This document shows, one piece after another, positions 14,981-22,792 of a DNA stretch of 64,000 nucleotides. The DNA is from Pseudomonadaceae bacterium (lineage in GTDB: Bacteria > Pseudomonadota > Gammaproteobacteria > Pseudomonadales > Pseudomonadaceae). The notes under the pieces were generated by a model, which did no database searches, was not told where the DNA came from, and was given only the letters and a program-made list of their open reading frames with translations. The stretch is from the NCBI GenBank assembly GCA_900766265.1, contig CAAFUS010000017.1:124001-188000 (forward strand), read 5' to 3'. Both the position numbers and the translations under genes were made by a program. Each line of letters starts with the position of its first letter. Within the stretch, counting starts at the first letter, position 1.

Positions 14981-15574
14981 ATGGCCGAACGTACGGCATT
15001 CGTCGAGCGCAACACCCTGGAAACCCAGATCAAGGCCTCGATCAATCTGGATGGTACCGGCAAGGCGCGTTTCGCCATCGGTGTGCCTTTTCTCGAGCAC
15101 ATGCTCGACCAGATCGCCCGCCACGGGCTGATCGACCTGGACATCGAGTGCAAGGGCGACCTGGAAATCGACGACCACCACACCGTCGAAGACGTGGGCA
15201 TCACCCTCGGCCAGGCCTTCGCCCAGGCCATCGGTGACAAGAAGGGCATCGTCCGCTACGGCCACTCCTACGTACCGCTCGACGAGGCGCTGTCGCGCGT
15301 CGTGATCGATTTTTCCGGCCGCCCGGGCCTGCACATGAACGTGCCCTACACCCGCGCGGTGGTCGGCCGCTTCGATGTCGACCTGTTCCAGGAGTTCTTC
15401 CAGGGCTTCGTCAATCACGCCCAGGTCACGTTGCACATCGACAACCTGCGCGGCACCAATACCCATCACCAGATCGAGACGGTGTTCAAGGCGTTCGGCC
15501 GAGCGCTGCGCATGGCGGTGACGCTCGACGAGCGCATGGCCGGGCAGATGCCGTCGACCAAGGGATGCCTGTAA
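14981..15574 (+). CDS. hisB: Imidazoleglycerol-phosphate dehydratase HisB
   Basis: A 197-residue monofunctional enzyme of histidine synthesis. It converts imidazole-glycerol phosphate to imidazole-acetol phosphate. The manganese-binding motifs are present: FLEHMLDQIARHG, DDHHTVEDVGI and NTHHQIETVFKAFGRAL. There is no N-terminal phosphatase domain, as expected in Pseudomonas. ATG at 14981 follows GGAGCAGG; an in-frame upstream ATG at 14969 would add only MEQV and lies before the ribosome site. It is the first gene of hisB-hisH-hisA-hisF, and its stop overlaps the hisH start (TAATG). Confidence 0.97.
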   Translation: MAERTAFVERNTLETQIKASINLDGTGKARFAIGVPFLEHMLDQIARHGLIDLDIECKGDLEIDDHHTVEDVGITLGQAFAQAIGDKKGIVRYGHSYVPLDEALSRVVIDFSGRPGLHMNVPYTRAVVGRFDVDLFQEFFQGFVNHAQVTLHIDNLRGTNTHHQIETVFKAFGRALRMAVTLDERMAGQMPSTKGCL

Positions 15575-16212
15575 TGCAGACGGTAGCCGTCATCGACTAC
15601 GGCATGGGCAACCTGCATTCGGTGGCCAAGGCGCTCGAGCACGTCGGCGCCGGACGCGTGCAGGTGACCAGCGATGCGCGGGTGATTCGCGAGGCCGACC
15701 GGGTAGTGTTTCCCGGCGTCGGTGCGATCCGCGACTGCATGGCCGAGATCCGCCGCCTGGGCTTCGACGAGCTGGTGCGTGAGGTCAGCGTCGATCGCCC
15801 CTTCCTCGGCATCTGCGTCGGCATGCAGGCCCTGATGGAGCGCAGCGAAGAGAACGGCGGCGTCGACTGCATCGGCCTGTTCCCCGGCCAGGTGCGCTTC
15901 TTCGGCAAGGATCTGGAAGAAGACGGCGAGGCGCTGAAGGTTCCCCACATGGGCTGGAACGAGGTCAAGCAGGCCGTCGACCATCCGCTGTGGCACAGCA
16001 TTCCCGACGATGGCCGCTTCTATTTCGTCCACAGCTACTACATCGACGCCGGCAACCCGCGCCAGGTCGTCGGTCGCGGACACTACGGCAAGGATTTCGC
16101 CGCCGCGCTGGCCGACGGCTCGCGCTTTGCCGTGCAGTTCCATCCCGAGAAGAGCCACACCCACGGCCTGCAGCTGCTGCAGAATTTCGCCGCCTGGGAC
16201 GGGCGCTGGTAA
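15574..16212 (+). CDS. hisH: Imidazole glycerol phosphate synthase glutaminase subunit HisH
   Basis: A 212-residue class I glutamine amidotransferase. The nucleophile Cys is in FLGICVGMQALMERSEE (about residue 84), and the His-Glu pair is in AVQFHPEKSHTHGLQLL near the C-terminus. It supplies ammonia to HisF. Start MQTVAVIDYGMGNLHS shares one base with the hisB stop (TAATG). A GTG-type extension by three residues (MPV) is possible but lacks family support. Confidence 0.96.
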   Translation: MQTVAVIDYGMGNLHSVAKALEHVGAGRVQVTSDARVIREADRVVFPGVGAIRDCMAEIRRLGFDELVREVSVDRPFLGICVGMQALMERSEENGGVDCIGLFPGQVRFFGKDLEEDGEALKVPHMGWNEVKQAVDHPLWHSIPDDGRFYFVHSYYIDAGNPRQVVGRGHYGKDFAAALADGSRFAVQFHPEKSHTHGLQLLQNFAAWDGRW

Positions 16213-16258
16213 ATACCTGAGCTGGAAGCTAAGCCAGGAAGCCTGGGAGCCGCTGCGC

Positions 16259-16286
16259 TTCAGGCATCAGGCCTCAGGCTTCAGGC
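16259..16286. repeat. Four tandem heptamers NTCAGGC
   Basis: TTCAGGC, ATCAGGC, CTCAGGC and TTCAGGC follow one another without spacing, ending just before the hairpin that covers the hisA ribosome site. Short tandem repeats of this kind are uncommon in this otherwise compact operon. Confidence 0.8.
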
Positions 16287-16287
16287 T

Positions 16288-16306
16288 CTTTTTCCGAAGG
16301 AAAAAG
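16288..16306 (+). promoter_or_regulatory. Hairpin enclosing the hisA Shine-Dalgarno sequence
   Basis: CTTTTTCC-GAA-GGAAAAAG is a perfect 8-bp stem with a 3-nt loop, ending 2 nt before the hisA ATG. The only Shine-Dalgarno match, GAAGGA, lies in the loop and 3' arm, so the folded RNA would hide it. The stem is mostly A-U, so it could melt with temperature or with ribosomes arriving from hisH. Regulation is inference. Confidence 0.6.
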
Positions 16307-16308
16307 AC

Positions 16309-17052
16309 ATGCTGATCATCCCCGCAATCGATCTCAAAGACGGTGCCTGCGTGCGCCTGCGTCAGGGCCGTATGGACGATTCGACGGTATTTTCCGACGA
16401 CCCGGTGTCGATGGCGGCCAAGTGGGTGGAGGCCGGCTGCCGTCGCCTGCACCTGGTCGACCTCAACGGCGCCTTCGAGGGCCAGCCGGTCAATGGCGAG
16501 GTGGTCACGGCGATCGCCAGGCGCTTCCCACAGTTGCCGATCCAGATCGGTGGCGGTATCCGCTCGCTCGAGACCATCGAGCATTACGTCAAGGCGGGCG
16601 TCAGCTACGTGATCATCGGCACCAAGGCGGTGAAGGAGCCGGAATTCGTCGCCGAGGCCTGCCGCGCCTTCCCCGGCCGGGTGATCGTCGGCCTGGACGC
16701 CAAGGACGGCTTCGTCGCCACCGACGGCTGGGCCGAGGTCAGCAGCGTGCAGGCGACCGACCTGGCGCGCCGCTTCGAGGCCGACGGGGTCTCGGCGATC
16801 GTCTACACCGACATCGCCAAGGACGGCATGATGCAGGGTTGCAACGTCGAGGCCACGGTGGCTCTTGCCAACGCCAGCCGCATCCCGGTGATCGCCTCCG
16901 GCGGCATCCACAACATCGGCGACATCCAGAAACTGCTGGATACCGGTAACCCCGGGATCATCGGTGCAATCACTGGTCGCGCGATCTATGAGGGCACGCT
17001 GGACGTCGCCGAAGCGCAGGCGATCTGCGACCTGAAGTACAAGGACGAGTGA
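16309..17052 (+). CDS. hisA: ProFAR isomerase HisA
   Basis: A 247-residue TIM barrel that isomerises ProFAR to PRFAR in histidine synthesis. The catalytic Asp is in IIPAIDLKDGACVRLRQG and the second acid in VYTDIAKDGMMQGCN. Phosphate sites are GGGIRSLETIE and ASGGIHNIGDI. It starts 97 nt after hisH, a gap filled by tandem heptamers and a hairpin over the ribosome site. Length is normal. Confidence 0.97.
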   Translation: MLIIPAIDLKDGACVRLRQGRMDDSTVFSDDPVSMAAKWVEAGCRRLHLVDLNGAFEGQPVNGEVVTAIARRFPQLPIQIGGGIRSLETIEHYVKAGVSYVIIGTKAVKEPEFVAEACRAFPGRVIVGLDAKDGFVATDGWAEVSSVQATDLARRFEADGVSAIVYTDIAKDGMMQGCNVEATVALANASRIPVIASGGIHNIGDIQKLLDTGNPGIIGAITGRAIYEGTLDVAEAQAICDLKYKDE

Positions 17053-17066
17053 TTCGCTGAACCTGC

Positions 17067-17092
17067 GGTGGATCGGTGAAGCGCGATCCACC
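17067..17092. repeat. REP-like palindromic element between hisA and hisF
   Basis: GGTGGATCG (17067-17075) and CGATCCACC (17084-17092) form a 9-bp inverted repeat with an 8-nt loop, followed by CTACA. Intergenic palindromes with GGTGGATC and GATCCACCCTAC arms are, to my knowledge, frequent in stutzeri-group genomes. A copy count over the genome would decide. Confidence 0.6.
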
Positions 17093-17151
17093 CTACACGT
17101 GCCACTTGCAGCTTGAAGCCTGCGGGCTTGGAGCTGCCTTCGGAGAAAGCC

Positions 17152-17922
17152 ATGGCCCTGGCCAAACGCATCATTCCCTGCCTCGACGTCGATAACGGTC
17201 GTGTGGTCAAGGGCGTCAAGTTCGAGAACATCCGCGACGCCGGCGATCCGGTGGAAATCGCCCGCCGCTACGACGAGCAGGGCGCCGACGAGATCACCTT
17301 CCTGGACATCACCGCCAGTGTCGACAACCGCGACACCACCCTGCACACCGTTGAGCGCATGGCCAGCCAGGTATTCATCCCGCTGACCGTCGGTGGCGGC
17401 GTGCGCAGCGTGCAGGACATCCGCAACCTGCTCAATGCGGGCGCCGACAAGGTCTCGATCAATACCGCCGCGGTGTTCAACCCCGAGTTCGTCGGCGAGG
17501 CGGCGCAGCGCTTCGGTTCGCAATGCATCGTCGTGGCCATTGATGCCAAGAAGGTGTCCGCCGAAGGCGAGACGCCGCGCTGGGAGATATTCACCCACGG
17601 CGGTCGCAAGCCCACCGGGCTCGACGCGGTGACCTGGGCGCAGAAGATGGAGGCGCTTGGCGCCGGCGAGATCCTGCTGACCAGCATGGATCAGGACGGC
17701 ATGAAGAGCGGCTTCGACCTGGGCGTGACCCGCGCCATCAGCGAGGCGGTTCGTATCCCGGTGATCGCCTCGGGCGGTGTCGGCAACCTTCAGCACCTGG
17801 CCGACGGCATCCTCCAGGGCAAGGCCGATGCGGTGCTGGCCGCGAGTATTTTCCACTTCGGTGAATACACCGTCCCCGAGGCCAAGGCCTACCTGGCCAG
17901 TTGCGGCATCGTGATGCGCTGA
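17152..17922 (+). CDS. hisF: Imidazole glycerol phosphate synthase cyclase subunit HisF
   Basis: A 256-residue TIM barrel forming the IGP synthase with HisH and converting PRFAR plus ammonia to IGP and AICAR. The catalytic Asp11 is in AKRIIPCLDVDNGRVVKGVKF and the second, Asp130-type residue in VVAIDAKKV. Phosphate loops are VGGGVRSVQDIRNLL and ASGGVGNLQHL. ATG at 17152 follows GGAGAAAG. It ends the his cluster. A 100-nt gap with a REP-like palindrome separates it from hisA. Confidence 0.97.
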   Translation: MALAKRIIPCLDVDNGRVVKGVKFENIRDAGDPVEIARRYDEQGADEITFLDITASVDNRDTTLHTVERMASQVFIPLTVGGGVRSVQDIRNLLNAGADKVSINTAAVFNPEFVGEAAQRFGSQCIVVAIDAKKVSAEGETPRWEIFTHGGRKPTGLDAVTWAQKMEALGAGEILLTSMDQDGMKSGFDLGVTRAISEAVRIPVIASGGVGNLQHLADGILQGKADAVLAASIFHFGEYTVPEAKAYLASCGIVMR

Positions 17923-18438
17923 GGCGCGGCCCTCCCTTCCTGTTCACCGTTGCCGCCGCGTCCAGGGCGCGGCGCAGGGAAGCTCTTTGAGCCAAGGACG
18001 CGCCTGCTGGTTACGATGTGCCCGATGCGGTGATCGAGCGGCTGCAGAAGGCGCTCGATCAGATGCGCGCCGAGGCTTTCGTCGACGCGGTCAACGATCT
18101 GTACAGCCGACCGGCAGTCTCAGGGCACGAACGTCATCGCCGGATCCAGAGGCGCACGCCCTGCAACGGGGCGTGCGCGCCGTGACTACATTCCGGTGCA
18201 CGGTATTGAGGCGATAACGGGCGCTGACAACCGTTCTTCAAAATACTCGCTTACCTTTCCCTCTCGCCTCTGCCTGCGACCATCTGGCACTATGCCACCC
18301 GCGCGCAAATGTGGCAGCCGGCACAGTTTTGTCCTGGTGTAGAACTTGCTTCAGCCAGGGCGGCAATCGCCGGGCGCCAGGCGTCAACATAACAAAGACA
18401 ATTTTTGTGCACTGCACACGGAAACCATGGGGACCACT
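17923..18438. other. Intergenic region between hisF and the solute-binding protein gene
   Basis: A 516-bp region. Apart from the binding-protein remnant (18009-18183) I see only a GC-rich inverted repeat near 17957-17975 and no open frame with coding character. The lower-GC stretch at about 18385-18420 just before the next gene probably holds its promoter. Confidence 0.5.
18009..18183 (+). pseudogene. C-terminal remnant of a solute-binding protein
   Basis: The plus frame reads GYDVPDAVIERLQKALDQMRAEAFVDAVNDLYSRP before losing similarity and reaching a TGA near 18181. It lines up with the C-terminus of the intact binding protein downstream (DTPDEVVKRLQSALNQMRADGTIDEIRRRYL). P. aeruginosa carries two paralogous genes at this place (PA5139 and PA5138), so I infer that the first copy has been deleted here except for its tail. 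No start or N-terminal part is visible in 17923-18008. Confidence 0.6.
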
Positions 18439-19188
18439 ATGTTCAAGCGAATCCAGTCCATTCTGCTGCTGGCGCTCGTCGCCACCGCTGCCAAGGCCGA
18501 GCTGCCGGCCGATTATCAGGTCATCGTGCTGACTGAAAATTTCCCACCGTTCAACATGTCGGTCGACAACAAGAATTTCGCCCAGGAGGCGAACGTCACC
18601 GGCATTAACTCGGACATCGTGCGCGAGATGTTCAAGCGGGCGAAGATCAACTACAACATGACGCTGCGCTTCCCCTGGGACCGGATCTACAACCAGGTCC
18701 TGAACCAGCCGAACCAGGCGATCTTCTCCACCACCTATACGCCGGCCCGTGAGCCGCTGTTCAAGTGGGTCGGCCCGCTCTCGAACACCGGCTGGGTGCT
18801 GCTCGCCGCCCCCGGCAGCGATATCCGACTGACGTCCCTCGAGCAGGCTCGTCAATACAAGATCGGCGGATACAAGAACAGCTCCGTCAGCCAGCATCTC
18901 GAAGAGAAGGGGCTTGAGCCAAACCTCGCCCTGAAGGATCAGGACAACGTAGCCAAGCTGCTCAAGGGCGAAATCGACCTGTGGGCCACGAATGACCCTG
19001 TCGGACCTTACTGGGCCAAGCAGGAGGGCGTGGCCGGACTGGTCACCGCGCTGCGCTTCAATGACACCGAGCAGTTCCTGGCTCTGAACAAGGACACGCC
19101 TGACGAAGTCGTCAAGCGCCTGCAGAGCGCGCTTAACCAGATGCGCGCAGACGGCACCATCGACGAGATCCGTCGCCGCTACCTGTAA
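18439..19188 (+). CDS. Orphan periplasmic solute-binding protein, family 3
   Basis: A 249-residue SBP_bac_3-type protein. The signal peptide MFKRIQSILLLALVATAAKA precedes ELPADYQVIVLTENFPPFNM, and GINSDIVREMFKRAKINYNMTLRFPW and WTNDPVG-like binding-cleft segments follow (LWATNDPVGPYWAKQ). It resembles P. aeruginosa PA5138. No permease or ATPase is nearby, so it may work with another transporter or as a sensor ligand protein. Start 18439 follows GGGGA at a 7-nt spacing; the ATG at 18427 (MGTT) is too close to the ribosome site. It ends 4 nt from the convergent yibQ gene. Confidence 0.88.
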   Translation: MFKRIQSILLLALVATAAKAELPADYQVIVLTENFPPFNMSVDNKNFAQEANVTGINSDIVREMFKRAKINYNMTLRFPWDRIYNQVLNQPNQAIFSTTYTPAREPLFKWVGPLSNTGWVLLAAPGSDIRLTSLEQARQYKIGGYKNSSVSQHLEEKGLEPNLALKDQDNVAKLLKGEIDLWATNDPVGPYWAKQEGVAGLVTALRFNDTEQFLALNKDTPDEVVKRLQSALNQMRADGTIDEIRRRYL

Positions 19189-19192
19189 AACC

Positions 19193-20014
19193 TCAGCGGT
19201 AGATACCGCCTTTCCCGTGCGCGGCCATCGCCCGGTTGCCGCGCACGGCGATCATCTGCTCCACGCCTATCCAGTCGATGCCGCGCGCCGCCAGTCGTGG
19301 CAATTCGCGTTCGAGCACCTCGAGCGTGGCGGGGTAGGGATGGCCGATCACCACCACCGAACCCTGCTTGCGCGCCAACACCACGGCTTTCTCGAGCTGC
19401 GCGGCGATTGCGTCGGCGGTGGGTTCGTTGTCCAGGAACACGTCGCGAGACAGGCTCGCCAGGCCCACGCGCTGGGCAGTGGCCCCGGCGATCGTGGCGG
19501 CGCTGGTGCGGCTGTCGATGAAGAACCGATGGCGTCGCTGCAATTCCCCCATCAGCCAGTTCATGGCCGTGGCGTCGGCCGTCATTCGGCTGCCCATGTG
19601 GTTGTTGACCCCGCGGGCATGGGGCACGGCATCGAACGCCGTGTCGAGCCGCCTTTCCAGTTCGTCGACGGGAAGCCCGGGGTGCCAGGCATAACGACCG
19701 CCGGCAGGGTCCATCGGGAGATGCAGCATGACCGTCTTGCCGCGGCGGTGGGCCTCTTCGGCCAGCTGTGCGGCATGGGGCGTGTCGGGAAGGATCGCCA
19801 ACGCCACCGGGCCGGGCAGGGCGAGTACTCTGCGGTCGCGGCCGGGCGTCTGGCCGAGGTCGTCGATGATGAGGCTCAGGCGCGCAGGCGCAGCGCGTGC
19901 CTGCTCGTGCCGAGGGGATGGGCTGGATGGCTGTTCCGACGTGGTGGGCTGGGCGGCCAGAGGACCGCTCAGCAACGCCAGCAGCAGCGGGGCGAGAAAC
20001 CTCACCCCGGTCAT
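19193..20014 (-). CDS. Divergent polysaccharide deacetylase family protein (YibQ-like)
   Basis: A 273-residue exported protein with a signal peptide (VRFLAPLLLALLSGPLAAQP) and the PF04748 domain: LSLIIDDLGQTPGRDRRVLALPGPVALAILP, VMLHLPMDP, HARGVNNHMGSRMTAD, FFIDSRTSAATIA and VVVIGHPYPATLEVL. The fold is that of carbohydrate deacetylases, with DD and H residues for a metal. The substrate is unknown and a role in peptidoglycan is inferred from the neighbours ctpA and envC. Its start overlaps the ctpA stop by 4 nt. Confidence 0.9.
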   Translation of the reverse strand: MTGVRFLAPLLLALLSGPLAAQPTTSEQPSSPSPRHEQARAAPARLSLIIDDLGQTPGRDRRVLALPGPVALAILPDTPHAAQLAEEAHRRGKTVMLHLPMDPAGGRYAWHPGLPVDELERRLDTAFDAVPHARGVNNHMGSRMTADATAMNWLMGELQRRHRFFIDSRTSAATIAGATAQRVGLASLSRDVFLDNEPTADAIAAQLEKAVVLARKQGSVVVIGHPYPATLEVLERELPRLAARGIDWIGVEQMIAVRGNRAMAAHGKGGIYR

Positions 20015-21345
20015 TTTCCGCGGGTGAGGTTCAACCCTTTGAGCAGGTTCAGCGCCTGGCCAAGCTGGAAGTCGTCGTCCTGCGGGCGCGGCGAGTCGCT
20101 GACCACCTGGGTGCTGCTCGGGCGGTCCGGTCCGCCGTTGCCATTGCCCAGGTGGCCTTGCAGGTCCGCTTCGCGGAAACCCTCTGCGGCCTGTTCGCGG
20201 GTGAGCTTGGCGCGTTCGACCTGGATGTCCGGGACGATGCCCTGGGCCTGGATCGAACGGCCGTTGGGCGTGTAGTACAGGGCCGTGGTAAGTTTCAGGG
20301 CGCGGTCGTTGTTGAGCGGCAACACGGTCTGCACCGAGCCCTTGCCGAAGCTGTCGGTCCCCATCAGTACGCCACGCTTGTGATCCTGCAGGGCGCCGGC
20401 GACGATTTCCGAGGCTGAGGCGCTGCCGCCATTGATCAGCACGACAAGCGGTACGGCTTCGCTGGCGTCACCGGCGTCGGCGCTGAATCGCAGCTCGGAG
20501 TTGGCGATCCGACCCTTGGTGTACACGATCAATCCGCTTGTGAGGAAGTGATCGGCAACCTCGACCGCGGCCTGCAGCACCCCGCCCGGGTTGTTACGCA
20601 GGTCCAGCACCAGGCCGTTGAGCTTCTTGCCTTCGTTGTCCTTCTTCAAGCGCGCCAGGGCTTTGCCCACTTCGTCGCCGGTGTTGACCTGGAACTGAGT
20701 AATGCGCAGGTAACCGTAGCCCGGCTCGAGCATCTGACTGCGCACGCTGCGCACCTTGATCACCGCGCGGGTGAGCTTGATGTCCCGCGGGCTGCCGCCG
20801 TCGCGCACGATGCTGAGGGTGATCTCGCTGCCCGGTTTGCCGCGCATCTTCTCCACGGCTTCCATCATCGACAGGCCCTTGGTGGGCTGGCCGTCGATCT
20901 TGACGATCAGATCGCCGGCCTCGATGCCCGCCTTGGAGGCGGGCGTGTCGTCAATGGGCGATACCACCTTGATGAAGCCGTCCTCGAGGCCGACCTCTAT
21001 GCCCAGGCCGCCGAACTCTCCGCTGGTGCTTTCCTGCAGCTCGGCGAAAGCCTCGGGCTCGAGGTAGGCCGAATGCGGGTCGAGGTTGCTGAGCATCCCC
21101 TTGATCGCATTCTCCAGCAGCGTCTTGTCATCCACCGGTTCGACGTAGGCGGCCTTGATGCGGTCCAGCACCTCGGCGAAGGTGCGCAGTTCGTCCAGAG
21201 GCAGCGGCGATTTGTTGGCCGGCGCGTCGATGACGGGCGGTGGTACCAGCTCCGCGGGCTGCTGCGCCCAGGCGTTGCCGTAGGCTCCCAGCGTGACGGC
21301 CAGAGCGAGCGTTGAAGGTCGGGCAAAGCGGCGCAGGTACAGCAT
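20011..21345 (-). CDS. ctpA: Carboxy-terminal processing protease CtpA
   Basis: A 444-residue periplasmic S41A protease. Signal peptide to about residue 27, PDZ domain at about 112-195 (GIEVGLEDGFIKVVSPIDDTPASKAGIEAGDLIVKIDG), and the Ser-Lys dyad: S310 in NGGSASASEIV and K335 in TDSFGKGSVQT. The S-to-K spacing of 25 equals that of P. aeruginosa CtpA, which with its lipoprotein partner LbcA degrades cell-wall cross-link hydrolases. Start MLYLRRF was chosen because the signal peptide begins there. It sits in the gpmI-envC-ctpA-yibQ array. Confidence 0.95.
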   Translation of the reverse strand: MLYLRRFARPSTLALAVTLGAYGNAWAQQPAELVPPPVIDAPANKSPLPLDELRTFAEVLDRIKAAYVEPVDDKTLLENAIKGMLSNLDPHSAYLEPEAFAELQESTSGEFGGLGIEVGLEDGFIKVVSPIDDTPASKAGIEAGDLIVKIDGQPTKGLSMMEAVEKMRGKPGSEITLSIVRDGGSPRDIKLTRAVIKVRSVRSQMLEPGYGYLRITQFQVNTGDEVGKALARLKKDNEGKKLNGLVLDLRNNPGGVLQAAVEVADHFLTSGLIVYTKGRIANSELRFSADAGDASEAVPLVVLINGGSASASEIVAGALQDHKRGVLMGTDSFGKGSVQTVLPLNNDRALKLTTALYYTPNGRSIQAQGIVPDIQVERAKLTREQAAEGFREADLQGHLGNGNGGPDRPSSTQVVSDSPRPQDDDFQLGQALNLLKGLNLTRGK

Positions 21346-21371
21346 GTCGAACTCCGAGTTTGAGGGCGCGC

Positions 21372-22646
21372 TTATCCTTGCGCGCGGCACCATTGCGCCG
21401 GGTCGCTTGGGCGACCCTGCTGGCGAATGGCGAAATACAATGCGGCAGCTTCCTGCCCGCCACTGGTACCTACCGTGGCGATGGGGTCTCCCGCCTTGAC
21501 GATGTCGCCGGCGTCGCGGAGCAGGCTCTGGTTGTGGCCATACAGGCTCAGGTAGCCGTTGCCGTGGTCAAGGATCACCAGCAGACCGGCACCGCGCAGC
21601 CAGTCGGCGAACACCACCCGGCCGCCATGCACGGCGCGTACCTGAGTACCGGCGCTGGCGCCGATCAGGACACCGTCCCACTTGGTTCGAGCGTCGCCGC
21701 CGCGAGGAGTGCCGTAGCGCGCGATCAATTGGCCGTCGACCGGCCAGGGCAGCTTGCCCTTCGCCTGGGCGAACGGGCCGCCGTAACTCGCTCCGGCGCT
21801 GGAAACGATCTGCCTTGGGGTCGTGCTGGGCGTGGCGGCCGGCGATGCGGCGCTGGCCTGGCGTTGGCGCTCCTGGGCTTCGCGTGCCTCGGCGAGCGCC
21901 CGCTGGCGGGCTTCTTCGGCTTCACGCGCCTGGCGGGCCAGGGTCTGTTCGATGGTCCTGAGCACCCGTTCGAACTCGGCCTGCTCCTGCTGCCGGGCCT
22001 TGAGCGCTCGGCCGCGACTGGACAGATCCTGGTTGAGCTTGGCCAGCACCTGCTGGCGCTCCTTGCGCACCTCGGCAAGCTCGCCCCGGCGCGCCTGCAG
22101 GCCGTTGCGCTGGTCGGCCAGGCGGCTCTGCTCGGCGGCGATGCCGGCCTCGACGTTGGCCAGCTGGCGCAGGGTTTCGTTGAAGGCGTCGAGCTGCTCG
22201 AAGCGGGCCTTGTTCAGGTAGTCGTAATAGGTCAGCGTGCGGCTGAATTTTTCCGGGTTCTGCTGATTGAGGAGCAGCTTGAGGTATTCCTGCCGCCCGC
22301 TCTGGTAGGCGGCCCGGGCCTGGATGCCGATCAGCCGCTGCTGTTCGATTCGGGCGCCTTCGAGCGTAGTCTTTTCTTCCTCCAGGCGTTGCAACTCAGA
22401 CTGGCTGCGGTCGATCTCCTGCTGCAGGGTGTCGACCTGCCTTTCCAGCGTGCCCATTTCCTTTTCGGTGCTCTGCAGTTGCTTCTGCACGCTGCTCTTC
22501 TCCTGCTCGATCTGCTTGAGCAGCTTCTGCAGCTCGGCCACATCTTTGCGGGCGGCCTCGATCTGCGCACGGGCGGCGGCGCGATCATCCGCCGCGGCGG
22601 TGCCGACGACGAGCGCGAGTAACAGAGGAGGGAGAAGGCGAAGCAT
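21372..22646 (-). CDS. envC: EnvC-like murein hydrolase activator
   Basis: A 424-residue protein: signal peptide (LRLLPPLLLALVVGTAAA), a coiled-coil of about 230 residues rich in E, Q and R, then a C-terminal LytM/M23 domain (WDGVLIGASAGTQVRAVHGGRVVFADW, LSLYGHNQSLLRDAGD, PIATVGTSGGQ, ALYFAIRQQG). The first metal His (HxxxD) and the HxH pair are missing, as in E. coli EnvC, so it should activate amidases rather than cut peptidoglycan. It follows a terminator after gpmI and precedes ctpA by 26 nt. Confidence 0.9.
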   Translation of the reverse strand: MLRLLPPLLLALVVGTAAADDRAAARAQIEAARKDVAELQKLLKQIEQEKSSVQKQLQSTEKEMGTLERQVDTLQQEIDRSQSELQRLEEEKTTLEGARIEQQRLIGIQARAAYQSGRQEYLKLLLNQQNPEKFSRTLTYYDYLNKARFEQLDAFNETLRQLANVEAGIAAEQSRLADQRNGLQARRGELAEVRKERQQVLAKLNQDLSSRGRALKARQQEQAEFERVLRTIEQTLARQAREAEEARQRALAEAREAQERQRQASAASPAATPSTTPRQIVSSAGASYGGPFAQAKGKLPWPVDGQLIARYGTPRGGDARTKWDGVLIGASAGTQVRAVHGGRVVFADWLRGAGLLVILDHGNGYLSLYGHNQSLLRDAGDIVKAGDPIATVGTSGGQEAAALYFAIRQQGRPSDPAQWCRAQG

Positions 22647-22687
22647 GAGTGGCGCGATACCAGGGCACGAGACCGGGCTAGTATGCC

Positions 22688-22711
22688 TAAAAAATGCAGC
22701 CTGAGGCTGCA
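22688..22711 (-). terminator. Rho-independent terminator downstream of gpmI
   Basis: On the minus strand TGCAGCC-TCA-GGCTGCA is followed by TTTTTT. It lies between the gpmI stop and the envC start, so envC probably has its own promoter or depends on readthrough. Confidence 0.8.
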
Positions 22712-22792
22712 CGCCGGATAAAAGCCGCGCGGCGTTGTGAACGGCGCCGCGCGGGCCGATGAGCGGCGGGCATCAGTCCCGCCGCTGGCGCG

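Noticed and set aside
18238..18897. 219-codon minus-strand frame opposite the solute-binding protein
   Set aside because: Antisense to a gene with signal peptide and family-3 motifs; no own domain.
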